51,164 bases of DNA. Source: Diplocarpon mali. Taxonomy: Eukaryota; Ascomycota; Leotiomycetes; Helotiales; Drepanopezizaceae. The notes beneath the pieces were generated by a model, which saw only the letters and a list, made by a program, of their open reading frames with translations, made no database searches and was not told where the DNA came from. Positions 12,563 through 24,019 of the stretch are shown here, in pieces. The translations under genes were made by a program, and so were the position numbers. Positions within the stretch are counted from its first letter, which is position 1, and each line of letters opens with the position of its first letter. The DNA is taken from positions 1 to 51,164 of the forward strand of contig JAENRP010000319.1 of NCBI GenBank assembly GCA_024741835.1, read 5' to 3'.

Positions 12563-12869
12563 TGTAATAGCTATACCTCCACTTAGTGCAATTACCTAAG
12601 AGTATAGCGTTTTAAGGTTTTGCAATCTCGATTCGACGTAGGGTTTTTTTAAATCGACCCTAAAGGTGCAAAAGGATATTCTTATATAATATCATATAAA
12701 CAGATAAAGAGCCTTGAGCTACTTATATATATAAGAAAGAAGGGCTCTCCCCTAAGGAGGGCTCTCTAACTTCTTCGTTTCCTTTGTATTAAACCTATAG
12801 AATACGCCTTTTGCACCACTTCTTACTCCCATACTTGATCTCGCACTTCGGCGGTTCTATGTCGTTACA
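12563..12869 (+). repeat. 3' LTR of Gypsy copy A
   Basis: 307 bp from TGTAATAGC to GTCGTTACA, homologous to both LTRs of copy B. It follows a purine tract (AAAGGGGGGGGG, 12548-12559). The sequence to its right, starting ATAGC, would be the target-site copy, but the left partner is outside the window. Confidence 0.92.
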
Positions 12870-13885
12870 ATAGCGCCGGAGTCTACTTTCTAGGAAGGCT
12901 GATCTGCTACTAAGCTTAGAGCTATTTCAATAGCTTCTATTATTATAGCGATTTTACGTATTAAGGAATAAGAGTAGATAGATAAGGTTATATTATCTTT
13001 AGCTATCTAAGCTCTGGCTTTATCTCCTCTCTTCTTAAACTAGCACTTTGATTTCCAGTGGCCTGATTTACTATAGTGATAATAATTTCCCTTCCTCTTT
13101 ATTCCTCCTTTCTATATTACTTTATATTATATTCCTCCTTTTTCTTTATTGCCTCTTCCTCTATCTCCTCTTCCTTTGAATCTGCCTCCTCTACCTTTGC
13201 TACGGCTCCCTTAAGAGAGATTGGCTTCTGTATTCAGGGCCGCCGATTGCGTAGCAATCGGGGTTACTTTAAGCTATTCCCTATATAGTTATTTATACTA
13301 TTCGATCGCTATAATCGTCTATTAGAAGGTCTTGTCTTTGTCTTTAAGCTGAAGTTGTATTAAGGACCATATTCTAATAAGAGGGAGGCTAGTAATCAGC
13401 TGGTTTATTATCTAACTATCGTTTGAAGGGTTATCGTAGCCTTTTAAGCGAGCTTAGTTACCTTTTAGCCTTTGAACGTAGTCTTTAAGAGATTCAGAGT
13501 ATAGTATATATTTGGCCTTATAGAATTCCTTGATTAGGTTTATATAAGCTTTTGTATTATTTATAAGAGTGCCTTCGCTATCTTTAATAGCGTTCTAAAG
13601 AGCGTAAGCATCTTTAGCGACAATCTCGTTCTTATACTTCTTACTAATTAGGGAGGAAAGGCTTCTAGCTATAATAGCTATAGCCTTTTGATTTTTCTTC
13701 TCCTATTTACTATCTTCCTTAGAGGAGGAGGGGCGTAGAGGAATAGGGCCGAGAGCGTAGGAAACATAGCCATTAGCTGCTAGAGTCTTAATAACTGTCG
13801 GTCTCCACTCCTAATAGTTGGCCTATTCGAGTATGACCTCGACTTCGGTATTATTAGCGGCTTTGCTTATTATGTTATTGAGTTA
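12870..13885 (-). mobile_element. Copia-like gag relic, truncated by copy A
   Basis: Read on the minus strand from about 13880 to 13030 with stops ignored, the frame resembles a Ty1/Copia-type gag. It has a Trp-rich front, an LKDYVQRLKG-like segment, an INQLITSLP segment, then a nucleocapsid knuckle (about 13043-13090). In the knuckle the first two Cys of CX2CX4HX4C have become Tyr, and GHWKSKC is intact. Cys-to-Tyr and Trp-to-stop are both G-to-A changes, as RIP makes. The frame ends at the LTR of Gypsy copy A, so A inserted here. The relic's polymerase part is not in the window. Confidence 0.7.
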
Positions 13886-14230
13886 TCGAAAAAGAAGTGT
13901 AAAAAAGGGGGTAGAAAATAGGGGTAAAAAGGGGAAGAAGGTGTATATGTGTGAGGGTATATAAAGAGGTATTATATAATTGTGTTTTGCTAAGAAGTAG
14001 GTTTGAGAGTTCTTTCTAATTGATTGAGTTAATCGATTCTAGGAATTGCTACTATAATAGAATCTAAAGGTATAGATTCTAGTTCTAGAGAGCTGAAGTA
14101 GTATATATACAAGGTAGGCTTACCAAGCCTTAGCCTCCGCTCCGTGCGGTAATCTCCGTACCTTGTATATTTCTAATAGTATCCAGGTCTCGAGATCCAG
14201 TTCGCCCCATGATTTACTTGACTCCCACAC
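13886..14230 (-). mobile_element. Probable leader/LTR end of the Copia-like relic
   Basis: This AT-rich tract lies upstream (minus-strand sense) of the gag relic, where the element's 5' leader and LTR should be. It contains a short imperfect inverted repeat around 14120-14175 (ACAAGGTA...TACCTTGT). I could not define LTR ends. The composition changes to normal genomic GC at about 14,200, which I take as the end of the transposon block. Confidence 0.35.
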
Positions 14231-17147
14231 TCTCCCGCCTGCGTTTAGCGCTTAGATAGGAGTCCTTAGCGACAAGAGAGTAAAGGCCAGCCATAAAAGT
14301 CGAGACCACTTTCCCCTCAAAACTATCAACAAAACTATCAACAAAACCTACGCTGCCTCAAGAACCATAGCAGTTGTCAGTCTTGACAACCAAAACAACG
14401 ATACAGAATACACACGCTTACCAAGAACAACTCACACCATAAAATCTAGATCTAGCGTAATCGAACCTCGTAACACCCCTACCGTACTTGAGCTTCCTCA
14501 GTTGCCACCAGAGGTCTGCAAGCAACAATAGCGCACGTTCCAGCATAGTAGTCAGTTGGGAATTCCTCCCTCTTAAATGATTCACCGAGAAATCTGAGCG
14601 GACAATTCAGCTTGTGCTGTGCTCTGGAGGGGGAGACGCGATTGCTGCGTTGATATAGAACTCGAGAAAGCAGGACATGTAGTGGTGAGTGAGTGCCGGC
14701 AGCGCGACTTGTTGACAGCAGGATTCTCTCTCATTGCTTTGGCAGCCGCGGGGATAGGGAACGTGGAGGAACCGGTAAAGGGACGGGCCCTGACCCTGGA
14801 ACCTGGGCTCTTCTGCACGCCTTTGTGAGCCACGCAGAAGTTGAGGATTCGAATGGCCTAAGCTGGAGGCTTGTTGTCGCTGAAGATCTTGGTGACACCT
14901 CTCAAAGAGCTTTTTGTCTATCGTCACTGGTGATTCCAGCCATGCGCCGCTCTGGAATGCCTCGCATGTCTGTCTGCCGAGGCCTCGAGCAATCGCTTCC
15001 CAGATCCAAGCTTCTTGTCGCGACCTTGGGGGAAAGCCTCTGATTCTTGACATCTTCTCGTCCTCTGCTGCCACCCTCCTCCACTTCTCTAGGAAACAAT
15101 CCATCTACATAGTCGAGACGAAGCAAAGATGTAAACGGACCACCCAGGCGTGCCATACTACCTCGTACCTCGTTTCTTATCCCGCTCGTTAACTAACTTA
15201 TCGGCTGGAGTAAGATGTCCAAATCTCGACCTGTTGACTTCTGATTCGCTTAAAACCTACCCGATTACACAACAGACGCTATCAGTACTGACAACAACAT
15301 CGATACCAGCAGCCAGCTACTTCATGCTCTAAGATCCGGCAGGAGTATTTCCAAAATTTGTCAATGAACAGCTCAGCCTTAATCCCAAGAATTCTAAGAG
15401 ATTGAAAGTATATTTATCAAATAAAAGCACCCCCCTCCAACCCACGCTCCTCAGCGACTCCCGAGCCATCTATAGTAACATCTGATAGCCACGAACCTCT
15501 AAACGCAGAGAGAAAGCTTGCACCCACTTGGTAACCCCAGCACCTAAAGGCCCTATCTTACCCAATCCCAATCCCTCCTCTATAAAGAACTATCCCACAC
15601 AGTCCGTACCTAGAAACCCATCTCTCTCCCCACACCCACACCCAAGGCCAGCGCACAGAACCGATAGTTTCAGAAGGCCACACCCTCTAACCTCACAGCA
15701 GAGACCAAGAGCTCAGGAACAGAACGCAAGGACGTCGCTTACTCGATAGCACTTGTCATGCTTCCGCGCGCCTGTAGACAGATACGCAGACTCTCAAGCC
15801 CTCACAGCTCGCTTCTGCCATCTCGAGACTCAACGTGTGAGGATAGAAAAAGCATCTTGTTAGTCTGGGTAGAGATCCTCTCGTTTGCTGTGTAGAGATA
15901 CTCCTACTAGGTTACCATGTTACCTTACCTGGGTCCCTTTTCCCTGCCTGAATAGCGGTTCCCATGATCTCCATATGCCAGCCTCCCGCTCTCCGCTGCG
16001 CACATTACTTTTGAGTTTTGATCTTTCAAAGTTATAATTATATCATCATACTTATCCTTATATCTATATATCTTTGAAATTACATCTCTGCAACAATATC
16101 AATTTATTTATCTCTATACCCATCTCTATATACTTATCTTCAAATTTATATTTTCGGGTCTATTCCTCACTTATATCTCTACCATAATCGCATCTCTCTA
16201 CTAATCTCCATACTCATCCCATTTCCACATCCTCACTTCTAGCATTTCAAAAACAGACCCCTAGCCCTAAGCTCTTAACCTTTAACCTCTGACCTCTAAA
16301 CCAGCTCCTCCCCTCTCCCCTCTCTTCTCTCCCCTTTCCTCCCTCCTCTCATCACACAGTCAGTCTCTAGAACGAAGTCTTCTTTACCCACCAACTCCTC
16401 ATCACCCGCCTAATATCGCCTACCCACTAACGTCCCTACCTACACTCTCAAAATTTCAAAATGTCAAAAAAAAAAAACCCCTGAAAAGGAGAGAGAAAGA
16501 TGAATCATACTCACTCAGCCACCTACACACTTCACAACACACATTTCATGATTCACAATTCACACCCCAAATCACAAAGCATAAAATATCACCACCACCG
16601 CTCGCCCCGCCTGCGACTATTCTTCCCAAGAGATCACCTTTTTTTTTATAAAAAAAAACCTACCAAGTCAAGCCGCAGCCATAACCACAATCACGAGCAA
16701 AACCACAGACCATAACACAATAACGCTCGTACCTAGGTCCGGTTCGAGTTCCCATTCCAATGCCACTTCCATATCATACAATTAGTATATATACATCGAA
16801 TACATGATTCCTCAGAAGCAATTCCAAAACACCAAGCTCCAAGACCAGACCCCAAGCCCCAAGCCTAGAGCCCCAAGCCTAGAGCCCCAAGCTCCAAAAG
16901 ATCCGAGAACCGGGTATCATAAGAACGCCCTGTCCTATCCTCTCCAGCCAGCGTGTCCGTAGAGGAAAAGGGCGGACAAAGCATCCAAGAGATTTTTTGG
17001 AAAATCCTTCGAATCAAGAGAAGAAAGAGAAAAGAGACAGATAGAGTTGAAAAATGGAGAGGCTGGCTCATACTTCGTGTATCTGTCCTACACCCATTCA
17101 GCCCCAAGCCCGGTAGTGAACCCGCATTCAATAGCGGGAAGGAAAAA
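14231..17147. other. Intergenic, no supported gene; pyrimidine-rich and minisatellite tracts
   Basis: No reading frame here matches a family I recognise. Overlapping ORFs on both strands at 14,580-15,190 include a 165-codon minus-strand frame (14607-15104) with protein-like composition, but there is no clear splice or start context and no family. From about 16,000 to 16,720 the plus strand is C/T/A-rich and simple. A short tandem repeat with unit close to CCCAAGCCTAGAG occupies about 16845-16895. The right end must contain the 3' UTR of HOS3. Confidence 0.5.
14607..15104 (-). pseudogene. Unrecognised 165-codon ORF or gene fragment
   Basis: An open frame of 165 codons just outside the transposon block. 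The first half (an IWEAIARGLGRQTCEAF-like stretch and a KKLFERCHQDLQ-like helix) looks protein-like, while the second half is Arg/Ser/Gln-rich. Overlapping frames are open on both strands, which is common in GC-rich non-coding DNA, so coding status is doubtful. No domain is recognised. Confidence 0.2.
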
Positions 17148-20100
17148 TCAAGTGCGATTAGGAGTCTCAGGATCCTCCCTAATATCAGCCTCCGCCTTCA
17201 TCTCTCCACCCTCGATAACCTCCTCCGTCTTTTCTCCCCCACCTGTGCCATTCAATAACTCCTTACCAATCACCCCATTCGCGTTACAGATCCCAAATGG
17301 AATAGTACTCGTACTTGTAAAAACCGGCAAGTCCGGCTTTTTGATCGGGCTCGGGGTGTTGGTATTAGGTTTGAGCCAGCGGAGCGGCTCCTGCGGTATA
17401 TTTACTAGTGACTGGGGTGGAGGACCGGCGGGTTGGTAGGGGATGAACTGGTCGGAGACCGGAAAGCGTGCTGGGACGGATATAGGTTTCGGGGGAGGTG
17501 GTTTCGCAGAGATTGCGGGCGGGGAGGATGCAGGGAGAGGAATTTCGGCTGCTTGGTGGATATGTGTTGGGAGGGACGGCGGTGGTTTTGGCGACTTTTG
17601 AGGGAGATTCTCAGCCACTGGTCCTGGTTCAGGTTGCCGGGGAGGAGCTACAGTGCCATTTGTGGATGAAGCCGGCGCTTGTTGACGCAGAGGGAGTATC
17701 GCACTCTCATTACGCGGCGGGACTTCTGTGGCCTTTGTAGGCTTGACTGCCGCGACCTTTGCAGCAGCAGCCTTTGCCTCTCTTTGTGCCTTCGTCGTCA
17801 AGCTAATCTTAACTTTCTTCATGCCCGAGGTAAGGCTATCGACATCTGCAGTTTGGGCAGGCGGTCCCTCGATCGAGGGCAGTACAACGCTTCTTGGCTG
17901 CACAGGAGGTTGCGTCGCTGCATCAGAGCCCTTGGAGGCGCCAGCGTCGTTGAGTGGGGATTTCCGGCGAGCCCTTGCAGCCCTGGGGGCTTCAGATCGA
18001 GGCTGGGCTGGAGCTCTCGTCTTCTTGACTGTAATCGGTGGGATAGATTGGCCTCGGACACTCATAGCTGAGTCGGGCCGAACGCTTTGAGATGTTCCAG
18101 GTCGGGCGGGCATGGCTCCGTTGGACGACACTCTGTATCCGTTCTGGCGTGGCGGTGCTTCTGATGCTACGGAATCAGCATTTGACGAAATGCTGAGGCG
18201 ATGATTGGAACGAGCTGTGGCTTTACTGAAATCTGGCATGGGTGTTGTGCTCCGTGATATAGCCTGGTCACATTAGCATTCGCTTATACGGCCCCGGACA
18301 GTAAACAAAGGTGATTTACGGTATTCGCAGCGATAGCCGCCGCCCCAGCGACAGTCTTTCGACGGTTGGCTTTCGGCGCAGTTTTCTTCCCCACGTCATC
18401 TTCTTCGCTCTCGACCAACGGCTTAGCAGGCTTTCGAGCCCTCAACGCCATCCGGCTGCTCGGATTTCCTGGGGGTTCGGTAGCAGTAGGAGGCGTCAAG
18501 ATCGGTTGCCGATCCCTTCGAGCACGAGTAGCTTCTGCCGATAGATCTTCTGGCGTGCAACTCATGGTTTTTCTATCCATTGGAATGAGCAGTTTACTCA
18601 GTTCGTGCGCAGCAACCGTCCAATGGACGTCAGGAGGCGGTGGAGAGGCTGCTCTCGAGGGGGCTCTGGGAGATCCATTTCGAACGCCCATATTGGAGAC
18701 GGTTCTCCTGGCCGAAGGAGAGACTTTGGCGATGAAGGATTGAGTTGGTGACGAGTATGTTGGAGCCACTCCATCTCTTGGTTTCCGGGGCTCGGTGGCG
18801 ATGGTCCCAGGGCGAACCGCGGCATCGAGCTGCTCTAGTCGAGGTACAGACCACCACATCGGATCGTAATTCTGGATCGACGAGCCTACAGTCAGTGTCT
18901 TTGGCGACGGAATACTTTCGTAGCTACCGATTCTTTCGCTCATCTCGTATCCGAGCCCTGTTGGGCTCCGCTCCTTCTTGATGATCATCGGATCCCCTGC
19001 ACACATACCACCAAGGTGGCTCAGCACACCAGTGCACAAAGCCCGATCGCTATATCCGCCCTCGAGCACGCTGATTATGCGCCCGTCGACCGCGAGCCCT
19101 TCTTCGCCCGCAACTTTGACCACATCCCTCGTCAAGCGCGCATAAAACTCCGTCGGCACATTCACCTTGTGGCGCTGCATCCCAGAACTCTCCCATTCAC
19201 TAGCATCAAACCCAGCAGACAAGAAGATGGCTCCCCGTGGTTTCGGTCCATTGGTATTCAGCCGTAAGCGTTCCGTTTGATGTCTCAGGTAGGTCCTCGT
19301 CTTCTCCAGCAGAACCGAGTATTTCGACTCGTAGAGATCCCAGAATTCCTGTTCGCTCTTCCACGGCTGTAAGTGGACATTCCAGATGCTCTGACCGTGA
19401 GCGTTCTCAATGCACAGACTGGCGTTCTTGACTTTCTCCTCGTCGCCCATCTCGCACGGGTAGGAGTTGATATCGTGGAGACTGAAATAACCGATTGAAG
19501 TCTTCTTCCACTGGTGCGCATTCTTCGCCGCGCTCACGGCTCGAAGATTGCTCTCCCAGGCAATTTCTTGAGATCCATCTCCGTGGTGAAGATCAAAGTC
19601 GATGATGGCCGCATGGGTCAATCCGTGATTCAGAGCTGCGTGAGAGATGCCCACATGAACATTATTCAACCAGCAGAACCCCGAAGGATAGCTCGACGAG
19701 CAATGATGCCCAGGAGGTCGAATGGCAACAAAAGTGCGCAACGGTCCCTTGCCGCTCGCCGACCCCTGGAATACCGCGTCCACGCCCTCGCAGACAGCCC
19801 CGAGAGCTCCCTCCATCGCCTCCAGCGATTCCGCGCACAAGTACAGATCTCCCTCGTGCAGCTTATCCGGCGTGCCCTGACCTGGGCTGCGATCCATATC
19901 CGGTCTCGTCAACTCCTTGCCATTCACAGCCAGCCTGCTCTCCGCATTGTCGCACATAATCTTCAACTCCTCCATCCACTTTGCGCCATGTACGTTGGTG
20001 ACCGCCTGCGACGAGAGAGCCATCTTGCGCGTGGTCTTGCGAATGCGAAACGGCGGGCTGGGGATGGAAGAAGCGTCTCGATCCGGGTGCAGTGGGAACT

Positions 20101-20806
20101 GGCCTTCCGCATGGCGCTCGCCCAGACATACGTATGCCACTGACAGTCCCAAGATACTGGCGTGTATTCTCTCCGGCCGCTCCACGATCGTGCTGAGCGA
20201 CGCTTTCGACGTTCTCGGCCGCGAGTAACGGTGCCCGTAGCACGAATCATGCAAGATCACAATCGTGTCCGCAGACCTGCCCTCGTCTTCCTCCCCATGC
20301 AGTTCCAATTCGCTCTTGAAGTGGTTGCTCGCAATGCTGGCCGGCGTATGTTTCGGGGGCGCGGCTGTCGGGTCCTCGATCTCGGATAGCGGAGATTTAC
20401 CTACCAGGGCCGAAGCGTTGGTGAACTGCGCGCTGGATGATCTCCGCGGCGACGACGGGGTTCTCGACGGCGTCACGTTCGTGCCTCCGACCCCGTGCAG
20501 AGAATTCACGGAGACATGGCGCAGCAGTGTCGGTGTCGAGGAGCGCGAGTGGGTGCTCATGGAGCTGGGCGACCGGTGGAGGGGGCTTCGAGGTGGGAGG
20601 CGACCGCTCGGTGTTGCGCTGGGCTGGTGTTGGCGACCGAAGTTTCGCGCCGGCGAGGACGGCGAGGGGGGAAGCGCAGTCGCAGATGCTTGACGGATGG
20701 AGAGCCGTTCAAGGGACTGGGCCAGCGCAGCCTGGTTGTTGGTGTTTGTTGACATCTGGAGTGGCGATGTCTCTTTGGACACGTTGTACGGACTTGGGAA
20801 TGCCAT
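17148..20806 (-). CDS. HOS3: HOS3-type class II histone deacetylase
   Basis: Zinc-dependent histone deacetylase of the fungal HOS3 branch, predicted to act in the nucleus. Two exons, 20806-18320 and 18263-17148, flank a 56-bp intron (donor GTAAAT, CTAAT branch point, acceptor CAG), giving 1,200 residues. An N-terminal Ser/Pro-rich tail is followed by the catalytic domain at about 185-600. It carries RPPGHHC (363-369), FDLHHGDGSQ with the zinc ligands D405 and H407, SAGFDA with the third zinc Asp, and LEGGY with the catalytic Tyr. The C-terminal region is long and Pro-rich and includes a VKISLTTKAQREAK segment encoded by exon 2. The start at 20806 has an ACCATGG context; a Met 74 codons upstream in the same frame is less likely. 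Yeast Hos3 is shorter (about 700 residues) and known for low trichostatin sensitivity; filamentous-fungal forms are longer. No key residue is missing. Confidence 0.93.
18264..18319 (-). other. HOS3 intron
   Basis: A 56-bp minus-strand intron with donor GTAAAT, a GCTAATG branch-like site and acceptor ACCAG. Phase 0. Without splicing the first exon would run into a stop at 18284, and the in-frame MPDFSK segment, which I take to belong to the same protein, would be lost. Confidence 0.8.
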
Positions 20807-21343
20807 GGTGAGTGTCGCCCTCGGTGAGCTCGGCCAAGCCCACCTCTGTCGCAACGTCGGGCTGATTTTTTTGTTTACTTTGAGCAGGCGAACTGGTGGT
20901 GGAGGAGATGTTATTCGGAGTTTCTGTACGGCTGCGCGTTGCTGCAGGAGGCATCTGTTACCGCGGATCCCTGCAAGGCTTAAGTGGCAGGCTGATACCA
21001 AGGTACGAGTGCATAGCGAAGTACCCATACGGAGTTCTCGTAGGCACGCGTCAATTCCTCCATAGTTGAAACAATCCAGATTTTACCAGATCTGATCCCG
21101 AGTGACACATATCCACCCACTTTCTCAGTGTTGACCATGAGTTTGGTCTGTTGCCAGTGTCAGCTTTTCCCCTGGCAATGTCTTGGTGAAGGCGGTAATT
21201 CAAAGCCAACTGCCAGTCAGCCTCTTGCAGATGGAGGAGTAGCTTCGGCGTCAGCTTTACCTCCAGCTTCTGTCTCATTTCATGTGCTGCAGGACATTGG
21301 TTCATCAAACGGGTATCTTCTAAATCTCTACTTCCTTTGACAT
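20807..21343. other. Intergenic, HOS3 upstream region and QTRT1 3' region
   Basis: Five hundred bases between two minus-strand genes. It must contain the HOS3 promoter and 5' UTR and the 3' UTR of the tRNA-guanine transglycosylase gene. The open frames in it are short and unconvincing. No regulatory motif stands out. Confidence 0.5.
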
Positions 21344-22584
21344 CTAATCCACCATCAGATCGACTCCGACCGTCCCCAGCGCCTCGACAGCCCAGTCGGG
21401 GTATTTTGTTTTGTCTCCGCCATGAACATCAAAGAAGAATTTCTTGAGAAGAGCCGGGAATCTATCTTCTATAATAGCTTCTCTGACACTGGTCATCAGA
21501 GCCAACTGATACCACACATTATGCATAGTAAGCAGGTGAGCACCGACTGTTTCCTTTGCAGCAATGTGGTGAACAAAGGCCCTCGTAACCCCTAGAGCCC
21601 CCTCGCCGGTGCGACAGCAGACACAACCACAGCCCTCTTCTATCGGCCCAAAATCATTCGCATATCTAGCATGCTTCAGGTTCAGAACCCCGTACTTCGT
21701 AATCGCGTTTCCGAATCTGGCCGTCCGCGTGGGCCATACGCAGTCGAACATGTCAGCCCCAAGCGCAACACTGACAATCAGGTCTTCCGGATACCCAATG
21801 CCCATCACATATCTTGGTTTCAACTCTGGCAGTTGGCTTGTACATGTGTCGACCACGCGGCAATAATCAGCCTTCGCCTCCCCGCCACTCAAGCCTCCAA
21901 TCGCGATACCTGGCGTTCCTCTTGCGATCATTGCCTTGCAGCACTCTTTGCGCATCTCCAGATCCAAGCCGCCTTGAATGATACAGAACAAGTTCTGTGT
22001 TCCCGGCTTCGCATGCGCCGCTATACACCGATCTAGCCACCTCACGCTTCTCTCCATAGCCTCCCGCATCCTCTTTGCATCGGGCGACGTCGTAACCAGC
22101 ACATCGTCCAACTGCATGATGATATCACTGCCTATCGTGTTCTGCAGCGCAATCGAGTGTTCGGGCGTGAGCAGCATCGGGCTACCATCATGCGGACTGA
22201 GGAAACGTACGCCCTCCTCCGTGATATTCGCCAGTTTCAACAAACTCACCATCTGAAAGCTAGGGACAAGGCAGTCAGCGCCCTGTTTCCGCATGCTCGG
22301 GGGAAGGCGAATGCGTACCCGCCGCTGTCCGTGAGGATATTGTGCTTCCATCCCTGCAGCTTATGCGCACCGCCAACCTTCTCTAAAACTTCCTGTCCGG
22401 GCTTTAGGCCGAGGTGATAGGTGTTGTTCAGACAGAGGCGGCAGCCAGTCGCTTCCAGTTGCTGCGGCGTCAATCCCTTCAGCGAGGCCTGCGTCGCGAC
22501 GGGCATGAAGAGTGGTAGTCGGACGGGGCCATGGGGGAGAGTCAGGATCGCGGCGCGGGCTTTGGTGGTCTGTGGCTGATTCAT
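21344..22584 (-). CDS. QTRT1: Queuine tRNA-ribosyltransferase catalytic subunit
   Basis: Eukaryotic tRNA-guanine transglycosylase catalytic subunit. It exchanges guanine-34 for salvaged queuine in tRNAs with GUN anticodons (Asp, Asn, His, Tyr), as a heterodimer with QTRT2, often at the outer mitochondrial face. Two exons, 22584-22319 and 22259-21344, are separated by a 59-bp intron (GTACGC...CTAG) that splits a Gly codon in LTDSGGFQM, giving 393 residues, close to the usual size of about 400. Catalytic Asp86 is in TDSGGFQ and the nucleophile Asp261 in DMFDCVWPTR. The zinc site is C299, C301, C304 and H330 (CXCX2C, then His 26 residues on). IQGGLD and GGLSGGE substrate-pocket motifs are present. 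All key residues are intact. Queuosine cannot be made de novo by eukaryotes, so this gene implies salvage; S. cerevisiae lacks it. Confidence 0.95.
22260..22318 (-). other. QTRT1 intron
   Basis: A 59-bp intron with donor GTACGC and acceptor CCCTAG. Splicing joins GG to C and so rebuilds the invariant Gly-Gly-Phe-Gln of the active-site motif. The nearby CTTTCAG is a weaker alternative because it would delete Phe-Gln. Confidence 0.85.
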
Positions 22585-23444
22585 TGGCTCTGTGTACCTA
22601 GGACTGACGGGGTCATGGACGTACGGAGCAGCGGGCGACCAGTTCGAAGGTCAATGCCGATGGCATTGGCGATGTTGCCATAGCTGGAAGATTGAAGGAG
22701 AAGAAGGAGAACGGTGGGGCTGGGCAGAGAGGGGGAGGGAAGAGATGGGAAAATGTTTCGAACAAATGGAAGCTTCATGTAGAATTCGTTCTTTCGGCCG
22801 GTCGACAGGACGTTCGAAGTAGCTTATCTCGCTATTCAGCGCCCATATCCAAGTGATCGAGGTGGGGGAGCCTTGGGATTCTACATGATTTAGGTGATGG
22901 TACACGGAGATTTGTATCTGTTGTGGTTTCATCATTTTCTGAGTGAGGTTGTGAGCGGGGTCGTACAAGGCGCTATCTAGAGCAGGCGAGTGTGGATTTA
23001 TCATACATATTTTACTCACGGCGCATATGCCGACGCACAAACCTAACATCCACACAGTTCAGACCATGATTGCAGAACTGCTGTGTACTCTGAAAACCCA
23101 ATAATTCTTCCAAGATTCTTCTCTCCTTACGTAACTTCTAGACCAGTATCTGTCGTGTGTTTGTTCTGACCGTTCTATTAATCATCTAAACCGAGCATTA
23201 TTAGCTCAGGGAATTTTTTCAGATGTACCCTTCCATTTCTTTTTTTCCTACCCTCCTGGTTAGAACTCCATTCTCTCAGTATATCTTTGCTACCTTGCTA
23301 CTGAATGTCAAGTTTTTTGTTTCAAATTTGTACGAAAGTTCATCCTCAGTGAAATCAAGAGTCGTTTTCATCCCGACACAACCGGATCCCCCTGCTGAGC
23401 TACCTAGTCTGCAATAAGAAACCTGCAGCTACGCCGCACTATCA

Positions 23445-24019
23445 ATGAGTGTAGAAAGGCATGATTATCAGCCTCGCCGCGCGACACTCAGCTGGTCACC
23501 CGAGAGCCACTGCCGTGGAGGCTGTCCAGATGGCCTTGGACTTGGACTTAGGGGAAGGGGAACAGTATCCCGCGGAGCGTCACCTGATCCAAAACAACGA
23601 AAAAGCATATGCTGAGATTGGAGATATAGAGAACGAAAAGAATTGCTGCACTCCACTGCAAATCAGCACAAGAGATAGCAGAAGAGTTCACAACCTTAGA
23701 GAATCACGACGAGGCTCTTGACTGGCCTTACCTCCAAGATATAAACGAAAACAACAGCTCGCTGGAAGAAGCTTTCTCTTGTATACGCGACATTCCCCCT
23801 AGGACTCTCGCATGTTAGTATGAAATCACCAAACACAAGACGCATATCCCGAGCTCCACACCCTTAGCAGCATTCCTGCTTTCACACACCCTCACATCTC
23901 CCCTTCAAGGCGCAGAAGATACGGCACGCTTGCTGACAATCTGCCTGTTTGTGAGGATTCGGGCAAAAGTGGCGTTCGCTAGGACCGATGCAGAAGATAC
24001 AAAGGGTGTGGCCGCTTAA
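23445..24019 (+). pseudogene. Possible decayed gene, family unknown
   Basis: A frame opening MSVERHDYQPRR (ATG at 23445) runs about 55 codons to a stop. A second frame, shifted, then reads protein-like from about 23669 (QEIAEEFTTLENHDEALDW) to a TAG at about 23816. It continues beyond that stop in the same frame (YEITKHKTHIP ... LLTICLFVRIRAKVAF) to about 24019. Continuity across a single TAG suggests a broken gene rather than chance, but an unseen intron is also possible. I do not recognise the product. Confidence 0.25.

Larger units (their letters stand above)
114..12869 (+). mobile_element. Ty3/Gypsy element copy A, RIP-degenerate, split by copy B
   Basis: The older of two related Gypsy copies, visible as 114-2668 and 10233-12869 with copy B inserted between. 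Read on the plus strand with stops ignored, it shows reverse transcriptase (about 770-1400; FVKK-like and YxDD regions recognisable), RNase H (about 1555-1630), the integrase zinc-binding region and first catalytic Asp (about 2290-2560). After the insertion come the second integrase Asp region (about 10255-10290), the integrase C-terminus and a chromodomain-like segment (about 10960-11110), then the 3' LTR. Its 5' LTR and gag lie off the left edge or were displaced. TAG/TAA codons replace Trp, Gln and Arg positions throughout. Copy A carries more C-to-T/G-to-A changes than B in aligned segments, as expected for the host of the nested insertion. No part is functional. Confidence 0.88.

Noticed and set aside
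13076..13288. 70-codon plus-strand ORF rich in Ser and Phe
   Set aside because: Antisense of the Copia-like gag relic.
14118..14178. Inverted repeat ACAAGGTA/TACCTTGT as MITE ends
   Set aside because: Short and imperfect, lying inside the presumed leader of the Copia relic; no target duplication was visible.
19514..20143. 209-codon plus-strand ORF
   Set aside because: Antisense of the HOS3 catalytic domain; Arg-rich shadow composition.
20807..21028. N-terminal extension of HOS3 by 74 codons
   Set aside because: Same frame and open, but the Met at 20806 has the better context and the extension has no family similarity that I can see; it is more likely 5' UTR.
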